Below, piece after piece: positions 1-8,533 of a DNA stretch of 39,556 bases. Positions within the stretch are counted from its first letter, which is position 1; each line of letters starts with the position of its first letter. The stretch comes from Sporolituus thermophilus DSM 23256. Lineage in GTDB: Bacteria > Bacillota > Negativicutes > Sporomusales > Thermosinaceae. A program made the translations under genes and the position numbers. The DNA lies in assembly GCF_900102435.1 (NCBI RefSeq), contig NZ_FNBU01000024.1, forward strand, positions 1 through 39,556, given 5' to 3'. The notes under the pieces are model-generated. The model was not told the origin of the DNA, did no database searches, and saw only the letters and a program-made list of their open reading frames with translations.

Positions 1-75
1 TTATTCTCAACTAAATACCATGCGCGACGGATGTCGCGCACGTACCCTTAGTGTCCTTAGCGTCCTTTGTGGTTT
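1..75. repeat. Dispersed palindromic repeat, copy 1a (core plus right arm)
   Basis: The core hairpin is GCGCGAC-GGAT-GTCGCGC at 22-39, followed by a right arm of CCTTAG/CCTTTG 9-mers ending in TGTGGTT. The whole 74-75 bp segment recurs almost exactly at 213-287. With the copies at 144-197 and 213-287 it fills the gene-free stretch before waaA; no other gene is visible in 1-364. Confidence 0.85.
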
Positions 76-143
76 CACTTTTGCTAAAGTAAACATAAAT
101 TTCGACACATGAGGAGTAGTGCAGTTTAAGGAGTAACGATTTG

Positions 144-197
144 AACCGCAAAGATCACGAAGAACGCAAAGGGCTACGCGCGCGACAGTTGTCGCGG
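144..197. repeat. Dispersed palindromic repeat, copy 1b (left arm plus core)
   Basis: The left arm starts with AACCGCAAAG and ends AACGCAAAGGG. It is followed by the core GCGCGAC-AGTT-GTCGCG at 180-196. The right arm is missing, so this copy is a half element between two right-arm copies. Confidence 0.75.
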
Positions 198-212
198 AGG
201 GAAAATTAAAGC

Positions 213-287
213 TTATTCTCAACTAAATACCATGCGCGACGGATGTCGCGCACGTACCCTTAGTGTCCTTAGCGTCCTTTGTGGTTT
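213..287. repeat. Dispersed palindromic repeat, copy 1c (duplicate of 1-75)
   Basis: This is a direct duplicate of 1-75, including non-palindromic flank (TTATTCTCAACTAAATACC), so it arose by recent duplication of a larger segment. It ends about 65 bp before the waaA ribosome binding site. Confidence 0.85.
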
Positions 288-364
288 TAAAACTTTTAGA
301 GTAACTTTGTATACTTAGCGGTTCCCGACATAGATGTAAAAATTTGATGCATGAGGAGTCCAGT

Positions 365-1678
365 ATGCAGCTATTGTACAACTTGTTGGCTATCGTCCTG
401 GTCGTACTGGCAACACCGGTATTTTTGGCGAGAGCGCTGACGACGGCCGGATTTGGCGAGCGCTTGCGCCAAAGTCTCGGTTTTTTACCCGCCGACGTAA
501 TCGCCCGGGTGGCCGGGCGCGGCTGTATTTGGCTGCATGCCGCGTCGGTTGGGGAAATCGTCGCCACCAGTCCTGTTGTGAAAGAAATCAGGCGCCAGCT
601 GCCGGATTATCCGGTGCTGATCTCGGTCGTCACCGAGACGGGCTATAGTATGGCCAAACGCATCATCCCGGAAGCGGACGGCCACATCTATTTTCCACTC
701 GACCTGCCGTTTCTGTCCGAGCGGGTGGTGGGGCTCATCCGGCCTCGGGCCTTTCTGCCGGTGGAAACGGAGTTATGGCCCAACTTCCTCCGGGCGGCCC
801 GGCGCTACGGCGTCCAGGTCATGATGGTTAACGGCCGTATCAGCGACAAAAGCTTTATGCGTTACCCCTACCTGGGCAGCGTGCTGCGCGACATGCTGCA
901 GACGGTGGCCAGGTTTTGCATGCAGTCGGCCATTGACGCCGAGTATATTATTGGTCTGGGCGCCGATCCGCACAAGGTCGTCGTCACCGGCAACACTAAA
1001 TATGACCAGACTTATACCGCGGTCAGCCCGGATGAACAAGCGCAGCTTTTTGTCCGGCTGGGCCTGGCCGGGCGCCGGCCGGTCGTGGTGGCCGGCAGCA
1101 CCCACAAAGGGGAGGAAGAGGAAGTCCTTACCGCCTTTGCCAAAGTGCGCAGCGTCTTCCCCGAAGCCGCCCTGGTCGTGGCGCCGCGCGACATCGCCCG
1201 GGCCGACGAAATCGCCGGTTTGGCAAAAGAGCGCGGCTTTACGGCGCGACGGCGCACCGCTTTGGCTCAGGCCACCGAAGCCGGCCATGACCTTGTCATT
1301 CTCGATACCATCGGCGAATTGGGCCGCATTTACAGCATCGCCGATTTGGTCTTCGTCGGCGGCAGCCTGGTGGCCAAGGGCGGACACAACATTCTCGAAC
1401 CGGCCGCCCATGGCAAGCCCGTACTGGTCGGCCCCCATATGTTTAACTTTAAAGAAATTTACGCCCTCCTGTCCGACCGCGGCGCCTGCCAGACCGTGCA
1501 GGACGGGGCCGAACTGGGCGATGCGATGGTACGGATTCTGCAAGATAAAGAGGTGCGGGCAACCATGAGCGCCGGTGCGCTGGCGGTGGTCGAAGAAAAC
1601 CGCGGCGCGGCCGGGCGGACGGTGCTCTATCTGAAGGAACTCATGGCATGCTCTGAAACTAGACAGAAGGCGGAATAG
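365..1678 (+). CDS. waaA: 3-deoxy-D-manno-octulosonic acid (Kdo) transferase
   Basis: A 437-residue enzyme that transfers Kdo from CMP-Kdo to the lipid A precursor at the inner membrane. A single N-terminal membrane anchor (residues 3-25) precedes a GT-B fold. The WLHAASVGE motif holds the presumed catalytic Glu64. The C-terminal half has AGSTHKGEEE and GGHNILEPAAHGKPV, typical of the CMP-Kdo binding half of the WaaA/KdtA family. Length fits the family. The ATG at 365 is chosen because GAGGAG lies 7 nt upstream; a TTG/ATG at 344-347 in the same frame has no ribosome binding site. Only 3 nt separate it from lpxK, so the two are co-transcribed. Whether it adds one or two Kdo residues cannot be told from sequence. 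Confidence 0.96.
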   Translation: MQLLYNLLAIVLVVLATPVFLARALTTAGFGERLRQSLGFLPADVIARVAGRGCIWLHAASVGEIVATSPVVKEIRRQLPDYPVLISVVTETGYSMAKRIIPEADGHIYFPLDLPFLSERVVGLIRPRAFLPVETELWPNFLRAARRYGVQVMMVNGRISDKSFMRYPYLGSVLRDMLQTVARFCMQSAIDAEYIIGLGADPHKVVVTGNTKYDQTYTAVSPDEQAQLFVRLGLAGRRPVVVAGSTHKGEEEEVLTAFAKVRSVFPEAALVVAPRDIARADEIAGLAKERGFTARRRTALAQATEAGHDLVILDTIGELGRIYSIADLVFVGGSLVAKGGHNILEPAAHGKPVLVGPHMFNFKEIYALLSDRGACQTVQDGAELGDAMVRILQDKEVRATMSAGALAVVEENRGAAGRTVLYLKELMACSETRQKAE

Positions 1679-1681
1679 ACA

Positions 1682-2896
1682 ATGCGGCACCGCGAAGCGA
1701 TACAGACATACCTATACCAGTTGGTACACGGCGGGAAAAAGGGCCTGCTGGCCACTTTGCTGCTTGGTTTATTGCGCCTTTTTTCCTATCTGTACAGCGC
1801 CGGGGTGGCGATCAAACTTGGCCTGTACCAATGGGGTATCCTCAAACAGCACAAACTGGACTGCAAAGTAATCAGTCTGGGCAATATTACGGTCGGCGGC
1901 ACCGGCAAAACGCCGACGGCCCAGAAGCTGGCGGCGGCCATCCGCGACATGGGCTACCGGGTGGTCATCCTCAACCGCGGCTACCGGGCGGCGTGGAAAG
2001 GCAAAATCGGCCTGGTGTCTGACGGCAAAAAAATCTACATGACGGCCGCCGAGGCGGGCGACGAGGCTTATCTGTTGGCCAAGAGCCTGCCGGGCATCCC
2101 GGTGGTCATCGGCAAAAAGCGGGCCGTAACCGGCGAATACGCCGTGAAAAAGTTGGGCGCCGAGGTCATCATCCTCGATGACGGCTATCAGCACTGGCAG
2201 CTGGCGCGCGATCTGGACATCGTCCTTATTGATACGCTTAATAAATTTGGCAACAACTGCCTGCTGCCGCGGGGAACCCTGCGCGAGCCGCTGGCCAACC
2301 TGAAACGGGCCCATGCCTTTCTGCTGACCAAAGTCGACCAGGCGTCCGATACCGCCCGCGATGCCGTGCGCGATACGTTAGTCGCTTACAACGATAAAGC
2401 CCTGATTGTGGAGAGTATCCACAGTCCCCGTTATTTTCGCGAGATTGAACACTGGTATAAAGGCGTGACGACGGCGGACATGCCCCTAGACGCCCTCCGC
2501 GCCCGGAAAGTGGTCGCTTTTTCCGCCATCGGCAACCCGTCGTCGTTTGAGCAGACCATTGCCGCCATCGGCGCCGAACTGGTCGATGGCGTGCGCTTTC
2601 CCGACCACCATGACTATACCATGGCCGAAATGCAGTGCGTCATGGACAAGGCGGTGGCCAAGGGGGCCTGCGCCCTTGTTACCACCGAAAAAGACGCGGT
2701 GAAAATCCCGTCCGAGTTTATTCACTCCGAACGGCCGCTGCCCGTCTACGTTCTGGGCATCGAGGTCAAATTCCTCGATGGCGCGGACGAGCTGATGGCG
2801 CTCATCCGCAAGGTTGCCGCCGGCGGCGTGGCCGTCAAAGAGCGGCGCATTGACAGGAAAAACGTGCCTAGTGGTGGTATGAAGTATGAGGTATGA
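1682..2896 (+). CDS. lpxK: Tetraacyldisaccharide 4'-kinase
   Basis: A 404-residue kinase that phosphorylates the 4' position of the lipid A disaccharide at the cytoplasmic face of the inner membrane. A hydrophobic N-terminal segment (about 21-48) precedes a Walker A motif GGTGKT at 72-77 and the DDGYQHWQL motif of the LpxK family. It starts 3 nt after the waaA stop. An oddity lies at the end: the last codons (MKYEV and the stop) come from an intergenic heptamer repeat (TATGAAG/TATGAGG), so the native C terminus has been replaced or extended by repeat sequence. The catalytic core is unaffected, and function is probably intact. The lpxA, lpxB, lpxC and lpxD genes are not in this window. Confidence 0.95.
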   Translation: MRHREAIQTYLYQLVHGGKKGLLATLLLGLLRLFSYLYSAGVAIKLGLYQWGILKQHKLDCKVISLGNITVGGTGKTPTAQKLAAAIRDMGYRVVILNRGYRAAWKGKIGLVSDGKKIYMTAAEAGDEAYLLAKSLPGIPVVIGKKRAVTGEYAVKKLGAEVIILDDGYQHWQLARDLDIVLIDTLNKFGNNCLLPRGTLREPLANLKRAHAFLLTKVDQASDTARDAVRDTLVAYNDKALIVESIHSPRYFREIEHWYKGVTTADMPLDALRARKVVAFSAIGNPSSFEQTIAAIGAELVDGVRFPDHHDYTMAEMQCVMDKAVAKGACALVTTEKDAVKIPSEFIHSERPLPVYVLGIEVKFLDGADELMALIRKVAAGGVAVKERRIDRKNVPSGGMKYEV

Positions 2897-2914
2897 AGTA
2901 TGAAGTATGAGGTA
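2878..2914 (+). repeat. Heptamer tandem repeat TATGAAG/TATGAGG, five copies
   Basis: Five 7-bp units (TATGAAG, TATGAGG, TATGAAG, TATGAAG, TATGAGG) overlap the 3' end of lpxK and supply its stop codon at 2894-2896. The same heptamer occurs after lptF at 11368-11391. Confidence 0.9.
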
Positions 2915-2923
2915 GGGGGAATG

Positions 2924-3050
2924 AAACCGCAAAGGTATTCATGCCGATAAATCGGCACCACAAGCGATGAAAAGTAAGTTTTTGAACTAATCTCGCGCGA
3001 CAACTGTCGCGCACGTAGCCCTTTGCGTTCTTCGCGGCCTTTGCGGTTTT
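2924..3050. repeat. Dispersed palindromic repeat, long form with two hairpins
   Basis: A short left arm AACCGCAAAGG precedes hairpin TGCCGAT-AA-ATCGGCA (2942-2957). A unique linker follows, then the core GCGCGAC-AACT-GTCGCGC (2995-3012) and a right arm ending GCGGTT. A near-identical copy lies at 9281-9403, with a compensatory change in the first hairpin. Together with the next copy it fills the 355 bp between lpxK and kdsB. Confidence 0.85.
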
Positions 3051-3065
3051 ACGCTTTTCAGGGTA

Positions 3066-3193
3066 GTGCGCGAAGTTACGCGAAGGGTTTACGGCGCGGC
3101 ATTCGCCGCGCTGAAACAGGGCAAATGCAAGCTGAAGAATTGCGCGACAACAGTCGCGCGTAACCCTTTGCGTCCTTTGCGTCCTTTGTGGTT
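3066..3193. repeat. Dispersed palindromic repeat with two GC cores
   Basis: The left arm GCGCGAAGTTACGCGAAGG leads into core GCGCGGC-ATTC-GCCGCGC (3094-3111). A second core GCGCGAC-AACA-GTCGCGC (3142-3159) and the right arm ending TTTGTGGTT follow. It looks like two elements fused, and it ends about 45 bp before the kdsB ribosome binding site. Confidence 0.8.
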
Positions 3194-3251
3194 ATACCGC
3201 TTTAAATGATTAAGGACATGAAAAAAGCTCTGCAAAGAGAGGGACCAGCTG

Positions 3252-3977
3252 ATGAACATCTTGTGCGTAATTCCCACTCGTTATGCGTCAACCCGCCTGC
3301 CGGCCAAGGCATTGGCCGATATTGCCGGCAAGCCCATGATCCAGCACGTTTATGAACGGGCCTGCCGGGCCAAGCGGCCGCGGGCGGTCCTGGTCGCCAC
3401 CGACCATGAACTGATCTGCCAGGCCGTTACGGCTTTTGGTGGCCAGGTTATGCTTACCTCGCCCGACCATCCTACCGGCACCGACCGGCTGGCCGAAGTC
3501 GCCCGCGCGTACCCGGACGTCGACGTTATTGTCAACGTCCAGGGGGATGAGCCGCTCATCGCGCCGGAAGTAATCGACGAGCTGGCCGCCGCCTTCGACG
3601 GCGCCCCGGACTTGGCCATGGCCACTTTGATGACCGAGATGGACGAGGAAGAATACAATCTGCCCAGCGCCGTAAAGGTCGTGACCGACTTAAACGGCTA
3701 TGCCCTCTATTTTTCCCGGTCGCTTATTCCTTTCCCCCGCATTCAACACGAGGCGTATAAAGTATATAAGCATATCGGCATTTACGCCTACCGCCGCGAC
3801 TTTCTCCTCACCTTCGCCGCCCTGCCGCCCACGCCGCTGGAACGGGCCGAATCGCTCGAACAGCTCCGCGCCCTCGAACACGGCTACCGGATTAAAGTGC
3901 TTAAGACCGATTTTAAGTCCATCGGCGTCGACACGCCGGAGGATCTGGAACGAGTACGGGCAATAATAACGAAATAA
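3252..3977 (+). CDS. kdsB: CMP-Kdo synthetase (3-deoxy-manno-octulosonate cytidylyltransferase)
   Basis: A 241-residue cytoplasmic enzyme that couples Kdo to CTP, giving the CMP-Kdo used by WaaA. The N terminus has the nucleotidyltransferase motif IPTRYASTRLPAKAL (residues 7-21). NVQGDEPLI near 100 and HIGIYAYRRDFL near 178 are family hallmarks. Length matches the family (about 245-255). A GAGAGGG ribosome binding site precedes the ATG. It stands alone between two repeat-filled gaps but in the same direction as its pathway partners. Its last codons (CGAGTACGGGCAATAATAACGAA region) are echoed inside the downstream 140-bp tandem repeat, showing that the duplication took in a piece of the gene end. 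Confidence 0.96.
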   Translation: MNILCVIPTRYASTRLPAKALADIAGKPMIQHVYERACRAKRPRAVLVATDHELICQAVTAFGGQVMLTSPDHPTGTDRLAEVARAYPDVDVIVNVQGDEPLIAPEVIDELAAAFDGAPDLAMATLMTEMDEEEYNLPSAVKVVTDLNGYALYFSRSLIPFPRIQHEAYKVYKHIGIYAYRRDFLLTFAALPPTPLERAESLEQLRALEHGYRIKVLKTDFKSIGVDTPEDLERVRAIITK

Positions 3978-4080
3978 AACCACGAAGTACGCAAAGTTAC
4001 GCAAAGGGTTAACGAGCGCGACACCTGTCGCGCCAAAAAAATCAACTGTATCCTTCGCGTCCTTCGCGGCCTTTGCGATT
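3973..4080. repeat. Dispersed palindromic repeat, founder copy of the tandem array
   Basis: The left arm AACCACGAAGTACGCAAAG-like sequence begins at the kdsB stop. The core is GCGCGAC-ACCT-GTCGCGC (4016-4033). The right arm runs TCCTTCGCGTCCTTCGCGG and ends GCGATT. It is one partial unit upstream of three 140-bp units. Confidence 0.8.
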
Positions 4081-4500
4081 AAAAACCAAAAACAAGTCAA
4101 CGAGTACGAAATAAAACCACGAAGTACGCAAAGTTGCACAAAGGGTTGACGGCGCGGCGTCCGCCGCGATTCAAAAATATATAAAACGTATCCTTTGCGT
4201 CCTTCGCGTCCTTTGCGGTTAAAAACCAAAAACAAGTCAACGAGTACGAAATAAAACCACGAAGTACGCAAAGTTGCACAAAGGGTTGACGGCGCGGCGT
4301 CCGCCGCGATTCAAAAATATATAAAACGTATCCTTCGCGTCCTTCGCGGCCTTTGCGATTAAAAACCAAAAACAAGTCAACGAGTACGAAATAAAACCAC
4401 GAAGTACGCAAAGTTGCACAAAGGGTTGACGGCGCGGCGTCCGCCGCGATTCAAAAATATATAAAACGTATCCTTTGCGTCCTTCGCGTCCTTTGCGGTT
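4081..4500 (+). repeat. Three tandem 140-bp units of the palindromic repeat
   Basis: Units run 4081-4220, 4221-4360 and 4361-4500 with an exact 140-bp period. Each holds CGAGTACGAAATAAAACC (kdsB-end-like), a left arm, the core GCGCGGC-GTCC-GCCGCG and a right arm. Right-arm endings alternate: units 1 and 3 end CTTTGCGGTT, unit 2 and the upstream copy end CTTTGCGATT. This fits duplication of a 280-bp dimer. With 3973-4080 it fills the 554 bp between kdsB and kdsA. Confidence 0.92.
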
Positions 4501-4531
4501 AAAAAACGTATTCCTATTCGGAGGGATGATT

Positions 4532-5356
4532 ATGCACCAAGTCCAAGTCGGACCGATTACCATTGGCGGGAAGAACCCCATCGCGCTCATTGCCGGCCCC
4601 TGTGTCATTGAAGACACCGAGCGGACGCTCGCCATCGGCCGGGCGGTGAAACAGATCGCCGACCGCCTCGGCATCCCTTATATCTTCAAGGCTTCCTTCG
4701 ACAAGGCCAACCGCTCGTCGTTCAAGTCCTTCCGCGGTCCCGGCCTGCACGCAGGGCTGGCCATCCTGGCCAACATCAAACAAGTGCTGGGCGTCCCGGT
4801 ACTCAGCGACATCCACTGCACTACCCAGGTGGCGGCGGCGGCCGAGGTCCTGGATATCCTCCAGATTCCCGCCTTTCTGTGCCGGCAGACCGACCTGGTC
4901 TACGGCGCGGCCCAAACCGGCCGGGTGATAAACGTGAAAAAAGGCCAGTTCCTCGCGCCGCGAGACATGAAGAACGTGGTGGATAAAATCCGCGAAGCGG
5001 GCAATGAAAATATCCTCCTCACCGAGCGCGGCTTTAGCTTCGGCTACAACAACCTGGTCGTGGACATGCGCGCCCTACCCATTATGCGGTCGCTCGGCTA
5101 TCCCGTTGTCTTTGACGCAACCCACAGTGTGCAGCTCCCCGGCGGGGCCGGTACTTCTTCCGGCGGTCAGCGGGAGTTTGTCGCCCATCTCGCCCGTGCG
5201 GCCACGGCCGCCGGCATCGACGCTTTGTTCATGGAAGTCCATGACAACCCGGAAGAGGCCCTCTCCGACGGCCCCAACATGCTGTATATCGACCAGCTCG
5301 AAGACCTGCTCAAGGACGTTTTGGCCATTGACGCGGTCGTAAGACGACATAAATAA
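4532..5356 (+). CDS. kdsA: Kdo-8-phosphate synthase (2-dehydro-3-deoxyphosphooctonate aldolase)
   Basis: A 274-residue cytoplasmic enzyme that condenses phosphoenolpyruvate with arabinose-5-phosphate. The motifs [10 protein letters not shown] (21-30), [12 protein letters not shown] and [12 protein letters not shown] mark the KdsA/DAHP synthase fold. Cys24 replaces the Asn of the E. coli enzyme, which places this protein in the metal-dependent class (established for the Aquifex type). The second of two close ATGs is chosen because GGAGGG at 4520-4525 sits 6 nt before it. The start lies about 30 bp after the last tandem repeat unit. Its substrate comes from KdsD encoded just downstream. Confidence 0.96.
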   Translation: MHQVQVGPITIGGKNPIALIAGPCVIEDTERTLAIGRAVKQIADRLGIPYIFKASFDKANRSSFKSFRGPGLHAGLAILANIKQVLGVPVLSDIHCTTQVAAAAEVLDILQIPAFLCRQTDLVYGAAQTGRVINVKKGQFLAPRDMKNVVDKIREAGNENILLTERGFSFGYNNLVVDMRALPIMRSLGYPVVFDATHSVQLPGGAGTSSGGQREFVAHLARAATAAGIDALFMEVHDNPEEALSDGPNMLYIDQLEDLLKDVLAIDAVVRRHK

Positions 5357-5361
5357 TTGAA

Positions 5362-5491
5362 AACCGCGAAGTACGCAAAGACCGCAAAGGGAAACGGGAA
5401 ACCTCGAAGTACGCAAAGTACGCAAAGTTTAAAAAGCGCGACGAATGTCGCGCAAGCGTAACCCTTCGCGTCCTTCGCGCACTTAGCGGTT
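5362..5491. repeat. Dispersed palindromic repeat between kdsA and kdsD
   Basis: Two left arms in series (AACCGCGAAGTACGCAAAG and AACCTCGAAGTACGCAAAG) lead to the core GCGCGAC-GAAT-GTCGCGC (5436-5453). The right arm ends TTAGCGGTT, 28 bp before the kdsD ribosome binding site. Confidence 0.82.
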
Positions 5492-5533
5492 AAAAAACTT
5501 CTCGGTTTAGAAAATTATGGAAGGTGAACTGCC

Positions 5534-6502
5534 ATGATTATCGACCAAGCCCGCCAGGTGCTGGAAGCCGAGGCGGAAGCCATCAGATCCCTCATCCCGC
5601 GCATTAACGGCGAGTTTACCGAGGCCGTTAAGATGATTTTGGCATGCAAGGGGCGGGTCATCGTAACCGGCATGGGTAAATCAGGCCTGATCGGCAAGAA
5701 AATCGCCGCGACACTGGCCAGCACCGGCACGCCGGCCTTTTTCCTGCACCCGGCGGAAGGCATCCACGGCGACCTGGGGATGGTGACAAGCGAAGACATT
5801 GTGCTGGCCATCTCCAACAGCGGTGAAACCAACGAAATTATCGGCATCTTGCCGTCCATCAGGCGGATCGGCGCCCGCATCATCGCCATGACCGGCCGGC
5901 CGGCTTCGACGCTGGGAAAAAACAGCGACCTTGTTCTCGACGTGGCGGTAGAGAAGGAAGCCTGCCCGCTGGGGCTGGCGCCGACGGCCAGCACCACCGC
6001 GACCTTGGCTCTCGGCGACGCGCTGGCGGTGGCGCTGCTCTCGGAACGCAAATTTACCCCGGAAGACTTTGCCATTTTCCACCCGGGCGGGTCGCTGGGC
6101 CGCAAACTGCTGCTCACCGTGGAAAACGTCATGCACAGCGGCGACGACAATCCGGTAGTCACGCAGGACAAAACGGTCAAAGAGGCGCTCTTTGTCATTA
6201 CCGCCAAGGGGCTTGGCGCAACTTCGGTCGTCGATGAGGACGGCCGGCTGCTGGGCATCATCACCGACGGCGATATCCGGCGCGGCCTGGAAAAAGGCCA
6301 CGATTTCCTGGACAAGCCGGTGACGGCCCTGATGACGCGCACGCCCCGCACCATCACCAAAGACAAGCTGGCCGCCCAGGCGCTCAACATGATGGAGAAG
6401 AACAAGCCCCGCCCCATCACCGTATTGCCGGTAGTCGACGAAACCTATCGGGCAATTGGTATGATTCACCTTACTGACTTGCTGCGCCAAGGAGTGGTAT
6501 AA
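5534..6502 (+). CDS. kdsD: Arabinose-5-phosphate isomerase
   Basis: A 322-residue enzyme of the KpsF/GutQ family that turns ribulose-5-phosphate into arabinose-5-phosphate, the first committed step to Kdo. An N-terminal SIS domain (about 25-170) has VTGMGKSGLIGKKIAATL and ISNSGETNE. Two C-terminal CBS domains (about 200-320) include LGIITDGDIRRGLE. Length matches family members. GGAAGG lies 8 nt before the ATG. Its stop codon shares one base with the kdsC start (TAATG), so the two are translationally coupled. The family is not specific for LPS, but the setting makes the Kdo role very likely. Confidence 0.95.
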   Translation: MIIDQARQVLEAEAEAIRSLIPRINGEFTEAVKMILACKGRVIVTGMGKSGLIGKKIAATLASTGTPAFFLHPAEGIHGDLGMVTSEDIVLAISNSGETNEIIGILPSIRRIGARIIAMTGRPASTLGKNSDLVLDVAVEKEACPLGLAPTASTTATLALGDALAVALLSERKFTPEDFAIFHPGGSLGRKLLLTVENVMHSGDDNPVVTQDKTVKEALFVITAKGLGATSVVDEDGRLLGIITDGDIRRGLEKGHDFLDKPVTALMTRTPRTITKDKLAAQALNMMEKNKPRPITVLPVVDETYRAIGMIHLTDLLRQGVV

Positions 6503-7047
6503 TGGATAGGGAGACCCGCGCGCAAAAAGTCAAACTACTCGTCTTTGATGTCGACGGTGTGCTGACGAACGGGCAGATTATCTTCGGCCCTGACGGCGAA
6601 GCGATGAAAGTATTTCACGCCCAGGACGGCCTCGGCATTTCGGTGGCCCATAAGGTTGGCCTCAAGACGGCCATCATCACCGGCCGGGAAACGGAAATGG
6701 TGCGCCGCCGGGGCGCCGAACTCAATATCACTGACGTCTACCAGGGCGCGATGGACAAAGTGGCCGCCTTAAACGAACTGTTAGCCAAACACGGCCTGGC
6801 GGCCGACGAAGTCGGCTATGTCGGCGACGACCTCAATGACCTGCCGGTCATGCTCCGGGTGGGCCTGGCCTGCGCCGTCGCCAACGCCGCAGCCGAAGTA
6901 AAGGCGGCCGCCCATTTTGTCGCTACCCGGGAAGGCGGGCGCGGCGCCGTGCGGGAAATCATCGAATTTATCCTCAAAGCCCAGGGCAAGTGGGAGCGGA
7001 TTGTCTTAGCCTACCGCCAGCCGGGGCATATCGAAACAAAACAGTAA
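6502..7047 (+). CDS. kdsC: Kdo-8-phosphate phosphatase (HAD superfamily)
   Basis: A 181-residue phosphatase that hydrolyses Kdo-8-phosphate to Kdo in the cytoplasm. HAD motif I is FDVDGVLT, with Asp16 and Asp18 as nucleophile and acid. Motif II is ITGRET and motif III/IV is YVGDDLNDLPV. No cap domain is visible, as expected for the C0-type KdsC tetramer. It overlaps kdsD by one base and is followed 14 nt later by lpxL. With kdsD, kdsA and kdsB it completes the route to CMP-Kdo within 4 kb. Confidence 0.94.
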   Translation: MDRETRAQKVKLLVFDVDGVLTNGQIIFGPDGEAMKVFHAQDGLGISVAHKVGLKTAIITGRETEMVRRRGAELNITDVYQGAMDKVAALNELLAKHGLAADEVGYVGDDLNDLPVMLRVGLACAVANAAAEVKAAAHFVATREGGRGAVREIIEFILKAQGKWERIVLAYRQPGHIETKQ

Positions 7048-7061
7048 GAAGGAGGACGCCG

Positions 7062-7979
7062 ATGTTCCCAAACTGGCAGTACCACCTGTTGAAACTGGCC
7101 AGCCGGATCGTGTGCCTTATGCCTTATCCGGCGGTGCTGCTGCTTGGCAGCCTGCTAGGCCGGCTGTACTACCGTATTGCCGGGCGCCAGCGTCGGCGTG
7201 CCCTTGCCCAAATTCAAGAATGTCTGAAACTGTCGCCGAAAGAAGCGGAGCGGATTATTCGCCGCCTGTTCATCAACGTCGGCCGGATGTTTATGGAAGT
7301 CATGTATATACCGGCCCTTAAGCGGGAAACAATCAAACGATATGTGACCATTGAAAACCGCCACTATTTAACCGATGCGCTGGCGCAGGGCAAAGGCGTC
7401 GTATTTCTTACCGCCCACATCGGCAACTGGGAGTGGTTAGGCGCGGCGCTGGCCATGGACGGCTTCCCTATGACCAGTGTCATCAAGCGCCAGCCCAACG
7501 AGCAGTATACCCGTATTCTCAACGAGTACCGTCGCCTGGCCGGCATCGAAATCTTTGCCCGCGGCTCCACCGAACTGGTAGGGGCGGCGAAAGCCCTCAA
7601 ACAGGGCAAAATTCTCGGTTTTCTCGCCGACCAGGACGGCGGCCGCGACGGAGTGTTTGCCGAATTTCTGGGCAAAATGGCCTCGACGCCGAAGGGAGCG
7701 GCCGTTTTCGCCAAGCGGTTTGGCGCGCCGGTCGTGCCGACCTTCATTGTGCGCCGGCCGGAAGGCGGCCACCGCATCATTGTCCACGCACCGCTCTACT
7801 ACCGGGATACCGGTAACGAGCAGGCCGACGTGGCCAATCTCACCATCCGCATGAACCGGGTGATTGAGGAAACTATCCGCCAACATCCCGACGAATGGCT
7901 GTGGTTCCAGAAGCGCTGGAACACGAAAGTAGAAACCTTGTTTCCGACCACTTCGACCATGGCAGGTGAAGCAGTATGA
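7062..7979 (+). CDS. lpxL: Lipid A biosynthesis acyltransferase (LpxL/HtrB family)
   Basis: A 305-residue late acyltransferase that adds a secondary acyl chain to Kdo-lipid A at the inner membrane. The N-terminal hydrophobic segment (about 10-35) is the anchor. The motif LTAHIGNWEWLG carries the HX4(D/E) catalytic pair. A later DQDGGRDGVF stretch matches the LpxL substrate-binding region, and PEWLWFQKRW-like HPDEWLWFQKRWNT is a family signature near the C terminus. The ATG at 7062 has AAGGAGG 6 nt upstream. The stop overlaps the lptC start (ATGA). Whether it is closer to LpxL or LpxM cannot be decided by eye; it is the only acyltransferase of this kind in the window. Confidence 0.92.
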   Translation: MFPNWQYHLLKLASRIVCLMPYPAVLLLGSLLGRLYYRIAGRQRRRALAQIQECLKLSPKEAERIIRRLFINVGRMFMEVMYIPALKRETIKRYVTIENRHYLTDALAQGKGVVFLTAHIGNWEWLGAALAMDGFPMTSVIKRQPNEQYTRILNEYRRLAGIEIFARGSTELVGAAKALKQGKILGFLADQDGGRDGVFAEFLGKMASTPKGAAVFAKRFGAPVVPTFIVRRPEGGHRIIVHAPLYYRDTGNEQADVANLTIRMNRVIEETIRQHPDEWLWFQKRWNTKVETLFPTTSTMAGEAV

Positions 7980-8533
7980 AGAAAACTACATATTTATTGA
8001 TCGCCTGCCTGGTACTGCTGCTGGCCGGCGGCCTTTACTATTTCAACAAAGACGAGCCGCTGCCGCAGGCTCCGGCTCAGGAAGTGAGGAGCGACCCGGC
8101 GCTCAACATGGTCTTTACCGGCAATTCCCTTGTCGAGGAAAAAGACGGCAAACGCCTGTGGGAGCTGAGCGCCGAGTCCATCGAACTCGATCAAAAGACC
8201 AAACAGGTTTACCTGAAAAACCTTAAAGGCGTTATTTACCAGGAAAATGGCGGCAAGGTGGAAATAACCGCCCGCCAGGCCACACTGGATACCAAGACGC
8301 GCGACATCGTGCTGACCGGTGATATCCGGGCCACGAGTAGCGAAGGCGCCATCTTGACGGCGCCTTCCGTCCGTTACGCCATGAGCGACCGCCGCTTCTA
8401 CGGCTGGGGCGGCGTTACGCTCGCGCGTGGCGATACCGTCGTGACCGGCGAAAAATTTGAGAGTGACGGCGATTTTGCGAAAGTCAGGGTACAGGGCAAC
8501 GCCCGTGTACGCAAAGGAGTGAGTGCACAATGA
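7976..8533 (+). CDS. lptC: LPS export protein LptC
   Basis: A 185-residue bitopic protein. One N-terminal membrane helix (about 5-24) anchors a periplasmic beta-jellyroll that passes LPS from the LptB-permease complex to LptA. Family features are the MVFTGNSLVEEKDGKRLWEL stretch and repeated beta-strands with VLTGDI and GDTVVTGEKFESDG. Length matches E. coli LptC (191). It overlaps lpxL by 4 nt and lptA by 4 nt, so lpxL-lptC-lptA form a tight operon. Sequence identity in this family is low, so the call rests on architecture plus position. Confidence 0.88.
   Translation: MKKTTYLLIACLVLLLAGGLYYFNKDEPLPQAPAQEVRSDPALNMVFTGNSLVEEKDGKRLWELSAESIELDQKTKQVYLKNLKGVIYQENGGKVEITARQATLDTKTRDIVLTGDIRATSSEGAILTAPSVRYAMSDRRFYGWGGVTLARGDTVVTGEKFESDGDFAKVRVQGNARVRKGVSAQ

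Noticed and set aside
344..364. Upstream start (TTG/ATG) for waaA
   Set aside because: No ribosome binding site precedes it, whereas GAGGAG sits 7 nt before the ATG at 365.
773..1690. Long antisense frame opposite waaA, and similar ones opposite kdsD, ompM and others
   Set aside because: Wobble-position GC makes antisense frames long in this genome. They lie wholly over well-supported genes and resemble no family.
3973..4500. Possible CRISPR array
   Set aside because: Units are 140 bp, adjacent and near identical, with no unique spacers and no cas genes nearby.
3690..4674. Overlapping minus-strand open frames (up to 193 codons) across the tandem repeat array
   Set aside because: They translate the repeat arms into low-complexity [16 protein letters not shown] peptides that repeat with the 140-bp units and have no ribosome binding site. 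They are repeat artefacts.
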